A DNA stretch of 64,000 bases from Paranoxybacillus sp035645275 (GTDB taxonomy: Bacteria > Bacillota > Bacilli > Bacillales > Anoxybacillaceae), in the NCBI GenBank assembly GCA_035645275.1, contig DASQMX010000026.1, positions 895,719 to 959,718 of the forward strand, in the 5' to 3' direction. Shown here piece after piece: positions 62,878-64,000 of the stretch. The notes below the pieces were generated by a model that ran no database searches, was not told the DNA's origin, and saw only the letters and a program-made list of their open reading frames with translations. The translations under genes were made by a program, and so were the position numbers. How positions within the stretch are numbered: the first letter of the stretch is position 1; the number at the start of each line of letters is the position of its first letter.

Positions 62878-64000
62878 TCAACCAGCTGTTCTAGTCTTCT
62901 CTCTTTTTGCTTTACGCTCGCGTCTTTCTTTCTCTCTCTTTGACTTACTTTCGGCTCTTCTTTCTTTCTCTCTCCTTGGCTTACTTTCGGCTCTTCTTTC
63001 TTTCTCTCTTTTTGCTTTACGTTCAGCTTTTCTTTCCTTTTCTTTTTTTGCCTTACACACTTTACACTCAGCTTTTTTATCCTTCTCTCTTTCAGCCTTA
63101 CACTTAATGCACTTCGATCTTCTTTGCGCTTTTCTAACTGCCTTTTCGCCCTCTTCTTTCGTTCTATCTTTATTCTCTACTACATTTTCCCGTTCTTTCA
63201 CTGCTGTGTTATTCACTTCATCTATACTCATTTTTTCAGTACTATCTTGTTCAATAACTGTTGTTGAAGTCATATGAATCGCTTGATCCCAAACTTCTAG
63301 TAGCTCGGATGCTACTCGATCCCATTTATATTGGGAAACGGCAAGCTCTCTTCCTCTTTCCCCCATTCTTTTCATCAAGGATTTGTCAGATAAAATTTGG
63401 GTGATTTTTTCTGCGAAATCACTAGGATCTTCAGGTTTTTCTACAACAAGACCGTTTTCTCCTGAAAGAATGACTTCTGGGTTACCACCCCGTGCTGTTG
63501 TTACGATAGGAAGGCCTGCTGCCATCGCTTCATAATGTACCCGAGCAAGTGGTTCTTGCCATTGTGAAGTACATACAAATAAATCAGCTGCAGCAAACCA
63601 GTTTTGTATTTCACCTGGCGATACGAAACCAGTTGTCACTACAGGTATTGGTAGTTTTTTTGCCAATGCTCTTACATAAGCTACATAATCAGTTACATCA
63701 TTTTGACTAAACCATTTACTTCCTACGATAACCAAAGCTAAATCCTTAAATTTTTTTGAAAGATCTGGCAAGGCCCTAATTAACCTATCGACACCTTTGT
63801 TATTTGAGAGTCTTCCTGCAAATAAAATGACTGTTTTTCTTTCTAATCCATGTGCTTTTCGAATTTCATTGCGAATTTTTTGCATCTTTGGATGATTTCC
63901 AGGTAAAAATCTCTCGGTATCTACTCCGGAATAAATCGTGCGAATCTTTGGCGAGGCTTGTGGATAGAGTTGACGTATTACATTACCTACATAATCACTG
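62878..64000 (-). CDS. glycosyltransferase family 4, partial, with charged CxxC-containing tail
   Basis: The gene enters from the right edge; about 374 residues are visible. The GT-B C-terminal domain has GRLSNNKGVDRLI, and EAMAAGLPIVTTARGGNPEV with the donor-site Glu. After about residue 260 of the visible part comes an unusual tail of some 110 residues: Lys/Arg/Glu repeats (KREKERRAE) and two CxxC pairs, CIKC and CKVC. CotSA/YtcC-type spore coat glycosyltransferases are the nearest group I can suggest, on neighbourhood and fold. Reading continues beyond 64000, so the apparent ATG at 63885 is not the start. Confidence 0.82.
   Translation of the reverse strand, partial: SDYVGNVIRQLYPQASPKIRTIYSGVDTERFLPGNHPKMQKIRNEIRKAHGLERKTVILFAGRLSNNKGVDRLIRALPDLSKKFKDLALVIVGSKWFSQNDVTDYVAYVRALAKKLPIPVVTTGFVSPGEIQNWFAAADLFVCTSQWQEPLARVHYEAMAAGLPIVTTARGGNPEVILSGENGLVVEKPEDPSDFAEKITQILSDKSLMKRMGERGRELAVSQYKWDRVASELLEVWDQAIHMTSTTVIEQDSTEKMSIDEVNNTAVKERENVVENKDRTKEEGEKAVRKAQRRSKCIKCKAEREKDKKAECKVCKAKKEKERKAERKAKREKERRAESKPRREKERRAESKSKREKERRERKAKREKTRTAG
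62930..63075 (-). repeat. in-frame degenerate repeats of the glycosyltransferase tail
   Basis: Units of about 36-39 bases encode AESKxxREKERR-type segments, repeated at least three times with high base identity (TCTTTCTTTCTCTC on the plus strand). Recent expansion is likely. Confidence 0.75.

Noticed and set aside
62907..63107. Plus-strand open frame of Leu/Phe/Ser repeats
   Set aside because: It is the mirror of the Lys/Arg/Glu tail of the glycosyltransferase on the other strand.
63885..63887. ATG as the start of the glycosyltransferase
   Set aside because: The frame stays open with GT-like sequence (IYSGVDTERFLPG) to the window edge, so the gene is cut off, not started here.

Overview
The window reads as chromosome of a thermophilic, spore-forming member of the Bacillaceae, most like Parageobacillus/Geobacillus or Anoxybacillus. 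The basis is gene content and order. The run brnQ-ezrA-hisJ-ytsP-dgcP-rpsD-tyrS, acsA/acuABC-ccpA-aroA-ytxJHG, murC-sftA-ytpRQP-ytoP-ytzB, trmB-ytzH-ytmP-amyX-thpR-pepV-ytzE-ytgP-ytzG-ytfP-cse60, ytwF-leuS and yttB-ytzC-ytqA-ytqB follows the Bacillus subtilis 'yt' region. The thermolysin-type protease and the IS200/IS605-like palindromic repeats point to the Geobacillus side. Genus is an inference; no rRNA or marker search was possible.

Layout. 0-9.5 kb: branched-chain amino acid carrier, cell-division regulator EzrA, histidinol phosphatase, free-methionine sulfoxide reductase, a GAF-GGDEF diguanylate cyclase, ribosomal protein S4 with a long leader, and TyrRS behind a Tyr T-box. 9.6-24.8 kb: a bifunctional penicillin-binding protein, the acetyl-CoA synthetase/acetoin-utilisation control cluster, CcpA, DAHP synthase/chorismate mutase, the ytxGHJ stress operon with a good SigH-type promoter, an M29 aminopeptidase, MurC and a nicotinate phosphoribosyltransferase. 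25-46 kb: DNA translocase SftA, a string of small conserved proteins, TrmB, pullulanase, RNA ligase-like phosphodiesterase, PepV, a lipid II flippase candidate, a pseudouridine synthase and a flavoprotein. 46-50.6 kb: a decayed lamin-tail/phospholipase D gene, a secreted thermolysin-family protease, and divergent to it an NprR/NprA-like regulator with a 42-residue exported-peptide gene. 50.6-60 kb: rhodanese, LeuRS with a Leu T-box, an AT-rich stretch with an MFS exporter, then yttB to ytqB. 60-64 kb: a class II aldolase-like protein, a zinc dehydrogenase and a glycosyltransferase with a charged C-terminal tail that runs off the right edge.

Three things stand out. First, the regulator plus short peptide (49066-50460): the peptide carries two near-identical heptapeptides, NEIHPEY and SEIHPDY, the second at the extreme C-terminus, which looks like a quorum-sensing pheromone precursor controlling the neighbouring protease. 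Second, a family of foldback repeats (GAGGCTG...CAGCCTC arms, about 40-120 bp) sits 3' of at least ten genes and seems to act as mobile or amplified terminators. Third, a separate palindromic repeat family bounded by TTTAT on both sides looks like a non-autonomous IS200/IS605 derivative (PATE), and one copy has landed in the loop of a terminator hairpin of the first family. The window also holds two readable pseudogenes (YtnP lactonase and the PLD protein). No rRNA, tRNA, CRISPR array or intact transposase gene was seen.
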